Shown in pieces: positions 51,607 to 60,204 of a stretch of 64,000 nt of DNA. This DNA is from Streptomyces hoynatensis. GTDB lineage: Bacteria > Actinomycetota > Actinomycetes > Streptomycetales > Streptomycetaceae. Each line of letters opens with the position of its first letter. Position 1 is the first letter of the stretch. The translations under genes were made by a program, and so were the position numbers. The stretch covers positions 1 through 64,000 of the forward strand of contig NZ_RBAL01000007.1 of NCBI RefSeq assembly GCF_003626535.1, written 5' to 3'. The notes beneath the pieces were generated by a model. It was not told the DNA's origin. It saw only the letters and a program-made list of their open reading frames with translations, and did not search any database.

Positions 51607-53298
51607 GTGGATTCGGCATACGGAACGCCTCCCCCGCCTCCGTCACCTCCCCCGCCTCCCCCGCCTCCGCCCTGGCCGCCCGGGGAGGCCCGCGCCGGGC
51701 GTCCGGCGCGCGATCCCCTCGCCGTCGCCCTCGCCAACGCCTCTCTGCTGGGCGCCGGGTACCTGATGCTCGGGCGGCGCAGGCTCGCCCTCGGCGGCCT
51801 CGGCGTCACGGTTCTGCTCGTCGCGCTGCTGACCTCGGTCGCGCCCGCCGTGTGGTGCGAGTGCCTCGTTCTGCTGTGGTGGGTGGCGGCCGTCCTCCAC
51901 GGCTGGTACCTGGCGGGCGGGCGGCTGCGGCGTACCCGGCGCGAGGCGGCGCCCGCCGGGGCGCCCGACGCTTCCGGTGACCCCCTGCCGGAGGCGGGCG
52001 CGCCGACGGCACGCGGGGGGCGCGTGGGGCGGCAGCGGCTCTTCGCCCTCGGCGTCGCGGCTCCGGTGCTGGTGGCCTTCGCGGCCCTGCGGATCGATGC
52101 CTCGCAGATCGAGGGGGATGCCGCCGAAGCCCATCGGGCGGGCGACTGTTCGCGGGCGTTGTCGCTGCTGGACGGGCTGTGGTTCGGCCACCGGGTGGCC
52201 GACGCGCCGCTGGCCGAGCGGGCCGACGACGGCGTCGCGGCCTGTGAACTCCTGCTGGAGGCCCGGCGGCAGGCCGAGACCGATCGGCTGCGTGCCGCGC
52301 GGACGCTGGAGACCTACGAGACCCGGCCCGGGGCGCTGTGGGAGGGCGCGCGCGACCTGCGTGCGGACCTCTTCCTCGCCCAGGCCGCGGAGGAGCTCGA
52401 CACCGCGCTGACCGGCGACACCGAGGCCCTGGCCACCGGTTTCGACCAGCTGACCACCGTTCTGGGGGAGTTCCCGGAGCAGGAGGACGAAGTCGAGGGG
52501 GTCATGGAGGGGTTCCTGGACGAGCTGCCCGTCGAGGACGACTGCCGGACGAAGACGATCACCGATTGGCTGGGGCAGCGCCCCGCCGGCGGGAACGTGC
52601 TGGACCGCGCGGCCGAGGCGGTGCCCCGCCTCGCGCCCGCGGCGCTCCTCGGCTGCGGCGACGATCTGATGGCGGAGGACGACTGGGCGGAGGCACGGGA
52701 CCGGTACCGGCAGCTGCTGGACGAGTACCCCGGGCACGAGCTCGCCGGCCGGGCCGAGGAGGGCGTCGAGCAGGCAGGGCTGGCGATCGAGCTGGACCGC
52801 GTGCGCGAACTGCTGCGGACGGACTACACCGACGAGCAACCCGCCTACTGCGACGACCCGGCGCCTTACCACGGCGCGGCGCCGTACCGGGGGCACGGGC
52901 CGCATCCGGCGTTGCTGTTCGGCAACGAGGAGCGGGCGGGCGCCCTTCCCTCCTCGTGGCTGGCGGACGACGCGGCCGAGGCCGTACTGGTGATCTGCCT
53001 GGGCGAGGAGACCATGGGGGACGCGGTCGAGACCTGCCCGTACGAGTCCGACCTGGGCGTCTACGGGTATCAGGACGTGACCTTCCACAAGCGGGAGATA
53101 CCGGCGCGCGTCTACGAGGTGCGGACGGGGGAGCCGGTGTCCCAGGGCAGCATCCAGATCGGTGGGGCAAGCTGCCCGGACGTGCTGGAGTACGAGACCT
53201 ACCTCGACCTGGACCTCACCATTCCGCCCTCGGATGTGTACGTCACCTCCTCGGACGCGGATGTGCGCGCCGCCTTCGAGCCGCTGATCAACCCGTGA
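51607..53298 (+). CDS. Membrane protein with Pro-rich N-terminus and TPR-like extracytoplasmic region
   Basis: A 563-residue protein starting GTG with GAGAGGGGAAG upstream. A Pro-rich start (PPPPPSPPPPPPPPPWPP) precedes hydrophobic helices (LANASLLGAGYLML, LGGLGVTVLLVALLTSVAP, LVLLWWVAAVLHGWYLAGG), and a fourth helix (LFALGVAAPVLVAFAAL) follows an Ala/Pro linker. The large remainder is outside the membrane and rich in short helices resembling tetratricopeptide-type repeats (AGDCSRALSLLDGLW and WAEARDRYRQLLDEYPGHEL). Such proteins are found across Streptomyces with no known function. It is followed by a terminator-like hairpin. Confidence 0.75.
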   Translation: MDSAYGTPPPPPSPPPPPPPPPWPPGEARAGRPARDPLAVALANASLLGAGYLMLGRRRLALGGLGVTVLLVALLTSVAPAVWCECLVLLWWVAAVLHGWYLAGGRLRRTRREAAPAGAPDASGDPLPEAGAPTARGGRVGRQRLFALGVAAPVLVAFAALRIDASQIEGDAAEAHRAGDCSRALSLLDGLWFGHRVADAPLAERADDGVAACELLLEARRQAETDRLRAARTLETYETRPGALWEGARDLRADLFLAQAAEELDTALTGDTEALATGFDQLTTVLGEFPEQEDEVEGVMEGFLDELPVEDDCRTKTITDWLGQRPAGGNVLDRAAEAVPRLAPAALLGCGDDLMAEDDWAEARDRYRQLLDEYPGHELAGRAEEGVEQAGLAIELDRVRELLRTDYTDEQPAYCDDPAPYHGAAPYRGHGPHPALLFGNEERAGALPSSWLADDAAEAVLVICLGEETMGDAVETCPYESDLGVYGYQDVTFHKREIPARVYEVRTGEPVSQGSIQIGGASCPDVLEYETYLDLDLTIPPSDVYVTSSDADVRAAFEPLINP

Positions 53299-53797
53299 GC
53301 TGAGCGCCCCCGGGGACTGCGGGGGCGTACCGCCTCCGGGCGGGGGCGCGTTCCCGGGTTCGCGGGGGCGCGTTCTTCGGCTCGTGCGGGGGCGTTCTTC
53401 GGCGCGCGTGGGGGTGCGTCCTCGGTTTCGTGCGGGGGATTCGCCGCAGCCGCGGGGAAGCCGATCGTGGGGGCGCATTCGCCTCGGATGCGTTTTCGAA
53501 TGTGGTGAGCATGCCATTTTTCGGACCCGGAACCGTTTCGCCGCATCGCCCGTCTATAGGGGTGCGATCACGCGGTCGACCTCGGCGGCGGGACGAAAGG
53601 GAGGGCCTTTTCGCCTGGTGCGCCGGGAAATTGATAGCGTGTTCGACGTGCTCCTCAAGGGGGCGGAACGCGCCGGTTCCCGCGGAATCGGCGCGTTCCG
53701 CGCCCCGTCCCGGGACGAGGCCGAGCACATGTGAATATTTTGAGTATGGCGCGCACATTCGCCATACCGGAGAACCGCATTCCAGGGAGAGGTTCAC
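53299..53797. other. Spacer with hairpin, GC-rich repeats and a lower-GC leader
   Basis: Begins with a hairpin (CGCCCCCG/CGGGGGCG, 53305-53327) suitable as terminator for 51607-53298. From 53335 to 53440 there are imperfect repeats of GCGGGGGCGCGTTCTTCGG. From about 53480 the GC content falls. GGAACC at 53529 and GTCTATA at 53552 resemble an ECF sigma promoter but the spacing is only approximate. This stretch is the likely promoter area of the secreted protein at 53798. Confidence 0.4.
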
Positions 53798-54271
53798 GTG
53801 TTCGAGAGCCGTATTTTCAAGAAGGCAGCTCTGGTCGTCGGCGGCGCGGCGGTCGCCCTGCCGCTGCTGGCCGCGGCCCCCGCGGTGGCCGCCCCGTCCG
53901 GGGCCGGGGCCGAGCAGGTCGCCGCCGCGCGGCAGGCCGCGCCCAACTCCTTCGTCCTGGGCTTCTACCAGGACTACAGCGAGGCCGTGCGGGCGAACGA
54001 CCAGACGCTGGCCGAGCAGTTGCTCACCGACAACCTCACCGAAACCGCGCGCGACGAGGTCGCCGCCTGGGAGGCGGAGAACGGCGCGGACGGCGTGCTG
54101 TTCGCGCAGAACGCACCCGAAGACGTCACCATTCTCGACACGGACGGCGCCGCGGGCACCATCTACTACACCCTCGGCCTGGAATGGGGCGACGGCAGCA
54201 CCACGCCCGTCACCGTGAAGTACAGCAATGTCGTCGGACTGATCTCCGGCATTTCGAACCAGACGGCCTGA
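53798..54271 (+). CDS. Small secreted protein, hypothetical
   Basis: A 157-residue protein with a signal peptide (basic FESRIFKK, hydrophobic VVGGAAVALPLLAAAP, cleavage at AVAA). The mature part of about 125 residues is acidic and contains FVLGFYQDYSEAVRANDQTL, followed by segments resembling a small alpha+beta fold similar in feel to NTF2/SnoaL-like domains. No catalytic motif was recognised. GTG start, with AGGGAGAGG eight bases upstream. A perfect 18-bp terminator hairpin follows 15 bases after the stop, so it is a single-gene transcript. Confidence 0.65.
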   Translation: MFESRIFKKAALVVGGAAVALPLLAAAPAVAAPSGAGAEQVAAARQAAPNSFVLGFYQDYSEAVRANDQTLAEQLLTDNLTETARDEVAAWEAENGADGVLFAQNAPEDVTILDTDGAAGTIYYTLGLEWGDGSTTPVTVKYSNVVGLISGISNQTA

Positions 54272-54286
54272 GAACACCGGGAGTTC

Positions 54287-54336
54287 GGGCCGCCCGCGGC
54301 CGGGATCGTGCCATCTTTCCCGGCCGCGGGCGGCCC
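54287..54336 (+). terminator. Terminator after the small secreted protein gene
   Basis: Perfect 18-bp inverted repeat (GGGCCGCCCGCGGCCGGG and its complement) with a 14-base loop, beginning 16 bases after the stop. One of the strongest hairpins in the window. Confidence 0.85.
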
Positions 54337-54911
54337 CCCTTCGCTCCACTGTGCACGCATGTCTTTCATCCCTCGCCGTGCCCGGCCGGAAGGACGGCCG
54401 GGCACGGTATTCTGCCGCCTTTTCGCCGACGCGAACTTCCCTGCTTTCCGTGTCTGTTCCCCCGGGCCGGTTTCCTCCGGCGCCTCCCGGTTCACTCCCG
54501 CGCCTTCCGGGGCGCCGCGCGAACGGGCGGGGCGGGGCGCCGGTCACGCAGCGCGCCCGGGACCGGGAGGGCAGAGAGCGGCGCCCGGATCGCGGCGTGG
54601 CGCTCGACTGCGGCGGCGGCCCGGCCCGCGGCCTCGCCGGCGGGGCCGCGTGGGCCGGCTCCTCCGCTCGGCGCGCCGGCGCACGTCCCCCCACATGCGC
54701 CCCCGCATTCCCGCAGGCCCGGCGCGGCCCGGGCAGGCAGAGCGGGAGGCGCGAGGGCCACGGCGGGGGCGGGGTGGGGCCGGGGTGGGAAGTGTCTCAG
54801 GAACGACACAAACCACCGGCGCGGCAGCCGGATTGTCGGTGGCACTGCGTAGTCTGCGGTTCAGCGACCAGACCACGGCGAGACAGTGGGACATCGGAGA
54901 GGGGACCGCTC
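54337..54911. other. Spacer upstream of the terD gene
   Basis: Contains a second perfect inverted repeat (CCGTGCCCGGCC, 54376-54407) without a neighbouring gene, then a GC-rich stretch without credible coding. From 54795 the composition changes and includes CCACCGGCGC...TCGGTGG symmetry, probably the promoter area of the terD gene. No small gene with a supported start was found. Confidence 0.4.
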
Positions 54912-55490
54912 GTGAGCATCAACATGTCCAAGGGGCAGGCCATCAGCCTGCAGAAGTCCGACGGCGGGACGCTCACCGCGGTGCGGATGGGCCTGGGCTG
55001 GCAGGCGGCGGCCCGCAGGGGGCTGTTCGGCTCCAGGACCCGGGAGATCGACCTGGACGCCTCCGCCGTGCTGTTCGCCGACAAGCAGGCGGTCGACGTG
55101 GTCTTCTTCCAGCACCTCGTGAGCAACGACGGCTCGGTCCGGCACACCGGGGACAACCTGGTCGGCGGCGTCGGGCAGGGCGGCGACGACGAGGCGATCC
55201 TCGTCGACCTCCAGCGCGTGCCGGTGCACGTCGACCAGATCCTCTTCACGGTCAACTCCTTCACCGGGCAGACCTTCGCCGAGGTGCAGAACGCCTTCTG
55301 CCGGCTGGTCGACGAGACCAACGGCCAGGAGCTCGCCCGCTACACGCTGACCGGCGGCGGGCCCTACACGGCGCAGATCATGGCCAAGGTGCACCGGCAG
55401 GGCAACGGCTGGCAGATGACGGCGCTCGGCGCTCCTGCCAACGGCCGCACCTTCCAGGACCTGCTCCCCGCACTCGTCCCCCACCTCTGA
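54912..55490 (+). CDS. TerD family stress protein
   Basis: A 192-residue calcium-binding TerD domain protein, a family linked to tellurite and general stress resistance. Family features are SINMSKGQAISLQKSDGG at the start, IDLDASAVLFADKQAVD, VVFFQHLVSNDGSVRHTGDN (calcium ligands), GGDDEAILVDLQRVP and FTVNSFTGQTFAEVQNAFCR. The GTG at 54912 follows GAGAGGGGACC. It is followed by another TerD-type gene 173 bases later; the two may act in the same membrane-associated complex, as proposed for ter systems. The precise role in Streptomyces is uncertain. Confidence 0.9.
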   Translation: MSINMSKGQAISLQKSDGGTLTAVRMGLGWQAAARRGLFGSRTREIDLDASAVLFADKQAVDVVFFQHLVSNDGSVRHTGDNLVGGVGQGGDDEAILVDLQRVPVHVDQILFTVNSFTGQTFAEVQNAFCRLVDETNGQELARYTLTGGGPYTAQIMAKVHRQGNGWQMTALGAPANGRTFQDLLPALVPHL

Positions 55491-55581
55491 GGCGGCCCGC
55501 TCCCCGGCTTCGGGCAAGGCCCCCTCCTCCCGGCGACGGACAGGGAGCGCGGCCACACCGGGCAGCCGCCGAGGGCCGCAG

Positions 55582-55660
55582 GGCGAACGGTACGCCGCAC
55601 GGCGAACGGGTACGCCGCACGGCGAACAGCAAGAGGAACACGAGAGGCACGAGAGGCACG
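55582..55660. repeat. Tandem repeats between the two TerD-type genes
   Basis: GGCGAACGG(G)TACGCCGCAC occurs at 55582-55600 and 55601-55620 with a partial third copy, then CACGAGAGG is repeated (55639-55660). The second array runs into the ribosome site of the downstream gene. Its effect on translation is unknown. Confidence 0.65.
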
Positions 55661-55663
55661 AGA

Positions 55664-57628
55664 ATGACGGCCGAGCTGATTCGCGGGCAGAACCACCCAC
55701 TGCCCGAAACCCGCCTGGAAATCCGGGTCTCGGCGGGGCAGCCGATCGTGGCGGGGGCGACGCTCAACGACGAGCAGGGGCACATGCGCAGCGCCGAGTG
55801 GATAGCGCACCCCGCCTCTCCGCAGCTCCCCGGGCTCGAGGTCTCCCGCCAGGCCGCGGCCAACCACCGCCTGGCCGTCGACCTCGACGCCATGCCCGAG
55901 GCCGTGCACCGGGTGAACGTGCTGCTCGCGCTGCCCACGGGCGCCGGCGGGCCGTCCGGATTCGGCTCGGTCGCCGCCCCCTTCGTCGCCGTCACCGGCC
56001 TGGACGGCACCGAGGTCGTCAGCTACACGATCACCGACCTCGACACCGAGTCCGCCGTCGTGGCGCTCGAGCTGTACCGCAGGCAGGGCGCCTGGAAGGT
56101 GCGTGCCGTCGGGCAGGGTTACGCCGGCGGGCTCGCCGCCATGCTGAGCGACCAGGGGCTGCCCCAGGCCGGGCAGTTGGCGGCGACGATCAACGAGGCG
56201 GTGGCCGCCGGGATGGCCCGCGCCGTCGCCCCGGCACCCGTGACGCCGGAGGGGGAACGCGCCAGGGCCGCGGCCGGCGAGGCCGCCCCCGCGCGGCCCG
56301 GCCCGGCCACCTCCGTGACGGGCTCCGCCGTGCCGGGCCAATCCGGCGGGCGGATCAACTACCAGCACCCGCGGCGGCCCGGGCCGGGCGCCTCGGCGAT
56401 GCCCGCGGGCGGGGCCACCCCGCCGCCCGCCCCGTCGGCTCCCCCGCCGCCCGGGGCCGAAGGTTCGGCTCCCCCGCCGCCCGGCGAGGCAGGGTCCGGG
56501 CGGCCGGTCGCGGGCGACGCCACCGGCTGGACCATGGAGGAGCGGCTGTACAACCAGGTCTGGGGCATGTTCGAGGACCTGGCCAGGACGACGGCGGCCT
56601 ACCGCAGCGCCGTCGACTTCGCCGACTCCCGCCAGGAGCGGGAGCTCGACCGCGTGCTGTCCGATCCGCAGACCCGCATCGGCCCCGCCGCCGACGCGGC
56701 CCGCGCCGAGGCCCGGCAGAAGCACGCGGCGCTGGTCGAGCAGGCGCGCGCCGCCTTCGACCGGGACGTCGCCCAGCTGTCGGCCGAGTCCGAGGTCGTG
56801 GAGCCCGCCCTGCCCTGGGCCTTCGCTCGCTGGGACAACCCGGTCTGGCAGGCCTACCGGGCCCCGGACGAGGTGCCGATGGCGGTGCGGCTGGGCGACC
56901 TCGGCCTGCCCGAGCACACTTCCCTGCGCATTCCGATGCTGGTGCGGATGCCGCTGCAACGCGGGCTGTGGATCGACTACGGCCGCGGTTCCGTGGACTC
57001 CGCCGTCGCCGACCCGGACGAGTTGCGGCGGCTGGCCGGCGAGACGGCCACCGCCATAGCGGCCAGGCTGCTCGCGGCGCACCCGGTCGACGAGTTCAAC
57101 GTGAGCATCATCGACCCCGCGGGGGCCGCCGCGCCCTCGCTGGCGCCGCTGCTGGAGAGCGGCGTCCTCAGCGAGCCGCCGGCCGCGGGCTCGGGCGGGG
57201 TGAGCACCCTGCTGGCCCGGCTGACCCAGCGGGTGGACCTGGTGCAGATGGCCGTGCGCTCCGGCGCGGCCGACGCCCTGCCGCCCGGCCTCGACACCTC
57301 CGACCAGCTGCTGATCGTCCACGACTTCCCGCACGGCTTCGACGACCGTTCGGTCACCCAGCTCCGTTACCTGGCGGACGAGGGCCCCTCGGTGGGCGTC
57401 GTGCTGATGATGGTCGCCGACCGGGAGGACGCCAGGGCCTTCGGCCCCGTCCTCGACCCGCTGTGGCGCTCGCTGCTGCGGCTGACGCCGGTGCCGAGCG
57501 ACCACCTGGCCGACCCGTGGGTGGGGCACGCCTGGACCTACGAGCCGCCGCTGCCGCCCCGGGGCAGCGGGGTGATCGGCCAGGTGCTCCACCAGGTGGC
57601 CGCCGCGCGCCGGGCGGCCGGGCGCTGA
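55664..57628 (+). CDS. TerD domain fused to an FtsK/HerA-like, Walker A-less domain
   Basis: A 654-residue protein. Residues 1-185 form a TerD-type domain (LIRGQNHPLPETRLEIRVS, SAEWIAHPASPQLPG). A Pro/Gly/Ala linker runs to about 290. The C-terminal part begins with a helical segment (MEERLYNQVWGMFEDLARTT, then RQERELDRVLSDPQTR) and continues into a region like the ATPase domains of DNA-transport proteins (RIPMLVRMPLQRGLWIDYG, LLIVHDFPHGFDDRSVTQLR, GVVLMMVADRE). A Walker B-like strand is present, but no Walker A P-loop was found, so ATP hydrolysis is doubtful. ATG start. A TerD plus FtsK-like partner suggests a stress or defence role, by inference. Confidence 0.8.
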   Translation: MTAELIRGQNHPLPETRLEIRVSAGQPIVAGATLNDEQGHMRSAEWIAHPASPQLPGLEVSRQAAANHRLAVDLDAMPEAVHRVNVLLALPTGAGGPSGFGSVAAPFVAVTGLDGTEVVSYTITDLDTESAVVALELYRRQGAWKVRAVGQGYAGGLAAMLSDQGLPQAGQLAATINEAVAAGMARAVAPAPVTPEGERARAAAGEAAPARPGPATSVTGSAVPGQSGGRINYQHPRRPGPGASAMPAGGATPPPAPSAPPPPGAEGSAPPPPGEAGSGRPVAGDATGWTMEERLYNQVWGMFEDLARTTAAYRSAVDFADSRQERELDRVLSDPQTRIGPAADAARAEARQKHAALVEQARAAFDRDVAQLSAESEVVEPALPWAFARWDNPVWQAYRAPDEVPMAVRLGDLGLPEHTSLRIPMLVRMPLQRGLWIDYGRGSVDSAVADPDELRRLAGETATAIAARLLAAHPVDEFNVSIIDPAGAAAPSLAPLLESGVLSEPPAAGSGGVSTLLARLTQRVDLVQMAVRSGAADALPPGLDTSDQLLIVHDFPHGFDDRSVTQLRYLADEGPSVGVVLMMVADREDARAFGPVLDPLWRSLLRLTPVPSDHLADPWVGHAWTYEPPLPPRGSGVIGQVLHQVAAARRAAGR

Positions 57629-57700
57629 ACTCGCCCCGGCCCGGCCGCGGTTCCGTGACGGCGTTCACCGATCGCCGGCGTTCGCCGGAAGGGGACCGGC

Positions 57701-57755
57701 GGGACCGGTGGGCCGTGCACGCCCGTTCGCGGGACCGGTGGGCCGTGCACGCCCG
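57701..57755. repeat. Direct repeat of 25 bp with a 30-bp period
   Basis: GGGACCGGTGGGCCGTGCAC followed by GCCCG occurs at 57701-57725 and 57731-57755. Located between the convergent TerD-fusion and GH26 genes. Confidence 0.8.
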
Positions 57756-57787
57756 GTGACGCGCCCGGCCGGCCGCTCCCCCGGTCC

Positions 57788-58738
57788 TCAGGCGCGCCAG
57801 TCCTTCAGGCCGGACAGGTCGAGGACGCGCGGCAGGTGGTAGAGGGCGCGAATCGCCGCGTCCTCGTTGCGGTCGGTGACCACCTCGGGCCAGGCCATGA
57901 ACCAGGCCCAGCGCGGCTGCTCCTCGAACACCTCGGCCGCGGGAAGGTCGCCGATCTCGCCCAGGCCGATCGGACGTCCCTCGGCGAGTTCGAGCAGGGC
58001 GTCGTAGTGCTCCCGCTCGTAGTGGCCACCGTAGGTGTCGACGGCCAGCACGTCGACCACGTCGTGCCCGGGGAAGTAGGGGGCGAAGGGACGGGCACTG
58101 TCGTAGGCCGAGTTCGGGCTCCACGTCCAGATCAGGTTGCGCAGGCCGTGGTGGTGGACCAGGCGGTCGAACAACTGCCGCCACAGCGCGGTCAGCCGCT
58201 CCGGCCGGCCGCCCCACCAGAACCACGGGCCGTTCATCTCGTGGTACGGCCGCCACAGTACGGGCACGTTCGCCTCCTGCAGGGCCCCCAGCACGGACGC
58301 GGCGAGGTCGACCTGCGCGCACCAACGGGCGTGCAGGCCGGAGCCGGGGTCGAGCACGGCGTCGAAGTCGGCCGCCGGGAAGTCCCGGATGATGCCGCCG
58401 TCGAAGACCACGGGCTCCTCGTCCGGCGGGCAGACCGCATGCCAGGTGTAGGTGACGACGGCGCCGCGCTTGGCCCAGGCCACCGCCTCGGCGACGTTCG
58501 GCCGGCGGCGGTCGACGCCGTCGAGCGTGCCCGGGGCGGAGAACCCGATGTCCTGGCCCCACACCGCGGGAACGAGGCCGGTGATCCCGGTGAGCCGCTC
58601 GGTCCAGGCCGAGCCGTGCACCGGCTGGTTGTGCTGTCCGGCGAGCGTGGCCCGGCCGCTCACCCGGTACAGCAGATCGAGCAGGTCCTTGGCCTCGGGC
58701 GTAACGTCCGGCGTGACGGGGGCGACGGGATGCGACAT
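57788..58738 (-). CDS. Glycoside hydrolase family 26 (beta-mannanase-like)
   Basis: A 316-residue GH26 enzyme, the family of endo-beta-1,4-mannanases and related glucanases. The catalytic acid/base Glu is in VLWRPYHEMNGPWFWWGG, and the nucleophile Glu in IGLGEIGDLP near the end of the barrel. Further family blocks are SGRATLAGQHNQP at the start and LIWTWSPNSAYDS. No signal peptide is seen, so it may act in the cytoplasm on imported oligosaccharides, or be exported by an unrecognised route. ATG start at 58738. It is 51 bases downstream of a hydrolase gene on the same strand. Confidence 0.9.
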   Translation of the reverse strand: MSHPVAPVTPDVTPEAKDLLDLLYRVSGRATLAGQHNQPVHGSAWTERLTGITGLVPAVWGQDIGFSAPGTLDGVDRRRPNVAEAVAWAKRGAVVTYTWHAVCPPDEEPVVFDGGIIRDFPAADFDAVLDPGSGLHARWCAQVDLAASVLGALQEANVPVLWRPYHEMNGPWFWWGGRPERLTALWRQLFDRLVHHHGLRNLIWTWSPNSAYDSARPFAPYFPGHDVVDVLAVDTYGGHYEREHYDALLELAEGRPIGLGEIGDLPAAEVFEEQPRWAWFMAWPEVVTDRNEDAAIRALYHLPRVLDLSGLKDWRA

Positions 58739-58789
58739 GCGTTCACCGTAACCCGGGGGAATTTCCCCCGCTCCCGGCGCCCGCCGTGG

Positions 58790-59593
58790 TCACCTCGCCG
58801 CGGGGGCGGCAACCCCGTCGAGGTAGGCGTCGATCAAGGCGAAGGTGGCCTCGGGCTGTTCGATGTGCGGGAGGTGGCCCGCCTCGGGCACCACCTCGAA
58901 CCTGGCGTCGGCGAAGGCGGCCGCGTAGGCGGCACCGTAGGCCGGGGTGACGATCCGGTCGCTCTCCCCCCAGACGAGGAGCGCCGGAACCCGCACGCCG
59001 CCCAGCCGGCCCGGCAACTCCGGGTCGTGCATGGAGGGCACGCCCGCGAGCGCACGCATCGTGGCCATGTTGGCTCGCTGCCGGGCGCGTTGCTCCTCGG
59101 GGACGCCGGCCGGGTCGACGTAGTGGCGATCCGAGTCGTGCCAGGCGTACTCGGCGACCCCGCGGGCGTCGAGCGCGAAGAAGTCCCTGATGGGCTCGCC
59201 TTCGACGCGCACGCCGACCGCGTCCAGCAGCACCAGGCCGGCGACGACTCCCCCGGTGTCGCGGACGGCCATTTCGGCGGCCGTCCAGCCGCCGAGCGAG
59301 GAGCCGACGACGATCACCTCGCGCAGCCCACGCTCGTGCAGGAACTGGAGGTACACGGCGGCGAGGTCGCCGATGCCGGCGAGCCACTCGGGGCGCTCGG
59401 TGCCCTCCCAGCCCGGGTGAACAGGCGTCAGCGTGTGGGCACTCCCGGCCAGGTGTGCGGCGAGGCCCGCAACGGTGGCCGGACCCCCGCCGCCGTGGAG
59501 GACCAGGATCGGCCTGCCCGCCCCCGCTTCGGTCATCGTGAGGGCGAGATCGGGAAAGCGGTCGGTCGCGTGCTGCGTGGTCGTCAACGTCAT
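58790..59593 (-). CDS. Alpha/beta hydrolase
   Basis: A 267-residue alpha/beta hydrolase. The oxyanion region is PILVLHGGGGPATVAGLAAH, the nucleophile elbow VIVVGSSLGGWTAAEMAV (Ser in GSSLGG), the acid Asp region LLVWGESDRIV, and the catalytic His in AGHLPHIEQPEATFALI. The substrate is unknown; ester, lactone or haloalkane types are all possible. The start at 59593 is divergent from a marR gene with 62 bases between, so that regulator probably controls it. Confidence 0.9.
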   Translation of the reverse strand: MTLTTTQHATDRFPDLALTMTEAGAGRPILVLHGGGGPATVAGLAAHLAGSAHTLTPVHPGWEGTERPEWLAGIGDLAAVYLQFLHERGLREVIVVGSSLGGWTAAEMAVRDTGGVVAGLVLLDAVGVRVEGEPIRDFFALDARGVAEYAWHDSDRHYVDPAGVPEEQRARQRANMATMRALAGVPSMHDPELPGRLGGVRVPALLVWGESDRIVTPAYGAAYAAAFADARFEVVPEAGHLPHIEQPEATFALIDAYLDGVAAPAAR

Positions 59594-59655
59594 GCCGTCA
59601 CTGTAACTAAGGATCTTTATATAAGCTAGTTGTGTCCTTCCTTTAGACTCGGTTC
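59594..59655. promoter_or_regulatory. Divergent promoter/operator region between hydrolase and marR
   Basis: A 62-base AT-rich gap. It contains CTTTATATAAG (nearly palindromic) and TAACTAAGGATC, a suitable target for the dimeric MarR encoded on the right. Promoters for both genes must overlap here. Confidence 0.5.
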
Positions 59656-60072
59656 ATGCACGGTGAGCTGCAGACCCTCGGCAGAGCGGTCAAACAGGCC
59701 CAGTACCGCCAGCATCGGGCGCTGGACGGCGCCCTCGCGGCCGTCGGCACGACGCTGGCCCAGTGGGATGCCCTACGCGCCATCGCCCGCGCCCCCGGAG
59801 CCTCGGCCCGCGCGCTGGCCTCGGCAACATTCCAGAGCGAGCAGGCGTTCGGCGCGCTGGCGGGGCGCCTGGTCGCCCAGGGGCTGATCGAACGCCGCCC
59901 CGGCCACGGCCGTCGCATCGAGCACCACCTCACGCCCGCGGGCGAGAAGGTCCTGGCGGCCGGCCATCAGGTCGCCGACAAGGTGCTCGCCGACTGCTTC
60001 GCCCCGCTGCCGGCAGCCGACCGCGCCACCCTCCTCGGCCTCCTCCGGCGCCTCAACGGGGAAGAGGACTGA
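59656..60072 (+). CDS. MarR family transcriptional regulator
   Basis: A 138-residue winged-helix regulator. The DNA-binding domain spans about residues 28-100 (LAQWDALRAIARAPG, ARALASATFQSEQAFGAL recognition helix, LVAQGLIERRPGHGRRIEHH wing). Dimer helices lie at both ends. The ATG at 59656 lies 62 bases from the divergent hydrolase gene. It likely represses its own gene and the hydrolase and responds to a small phenolic or redox signal, as MarR proteins often do. The ligand is unknown. Confidence 0.92.
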   Translation: MHGELQTLGRAVKQAQYRQHRALDGALAAVGTTLAQWDALRAIARAPGASARALASATFQSEQAFGALAGRLVAQGLIERRPGHGRRIEHHLTPAGEKVLAAGHQVADKVLADCFAPLPAADRATLLGLLRRLNGEED

Positions 60073-60204
60073 GGCCATGGCCATCGTTTCGGGCGGCGGG
60101 CGGCAGCCAGGCGCGGCGACGATGCGCGCCTCCGCCGCTCCCGCAGCCCGGGCCGGCACCGGGCCGGCGCCCTCCTCCGCCCGCCGTCCGGCGGCTGCAA
60201 CGGC

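Noticed and set aside
53810..54271. Small secreted protein considered as a bacteriocin or toxin
   Set aside because: It has a signal peptide but no leader-peptide cleavage motif, cysteine pattern or immunity neighbour. No support.
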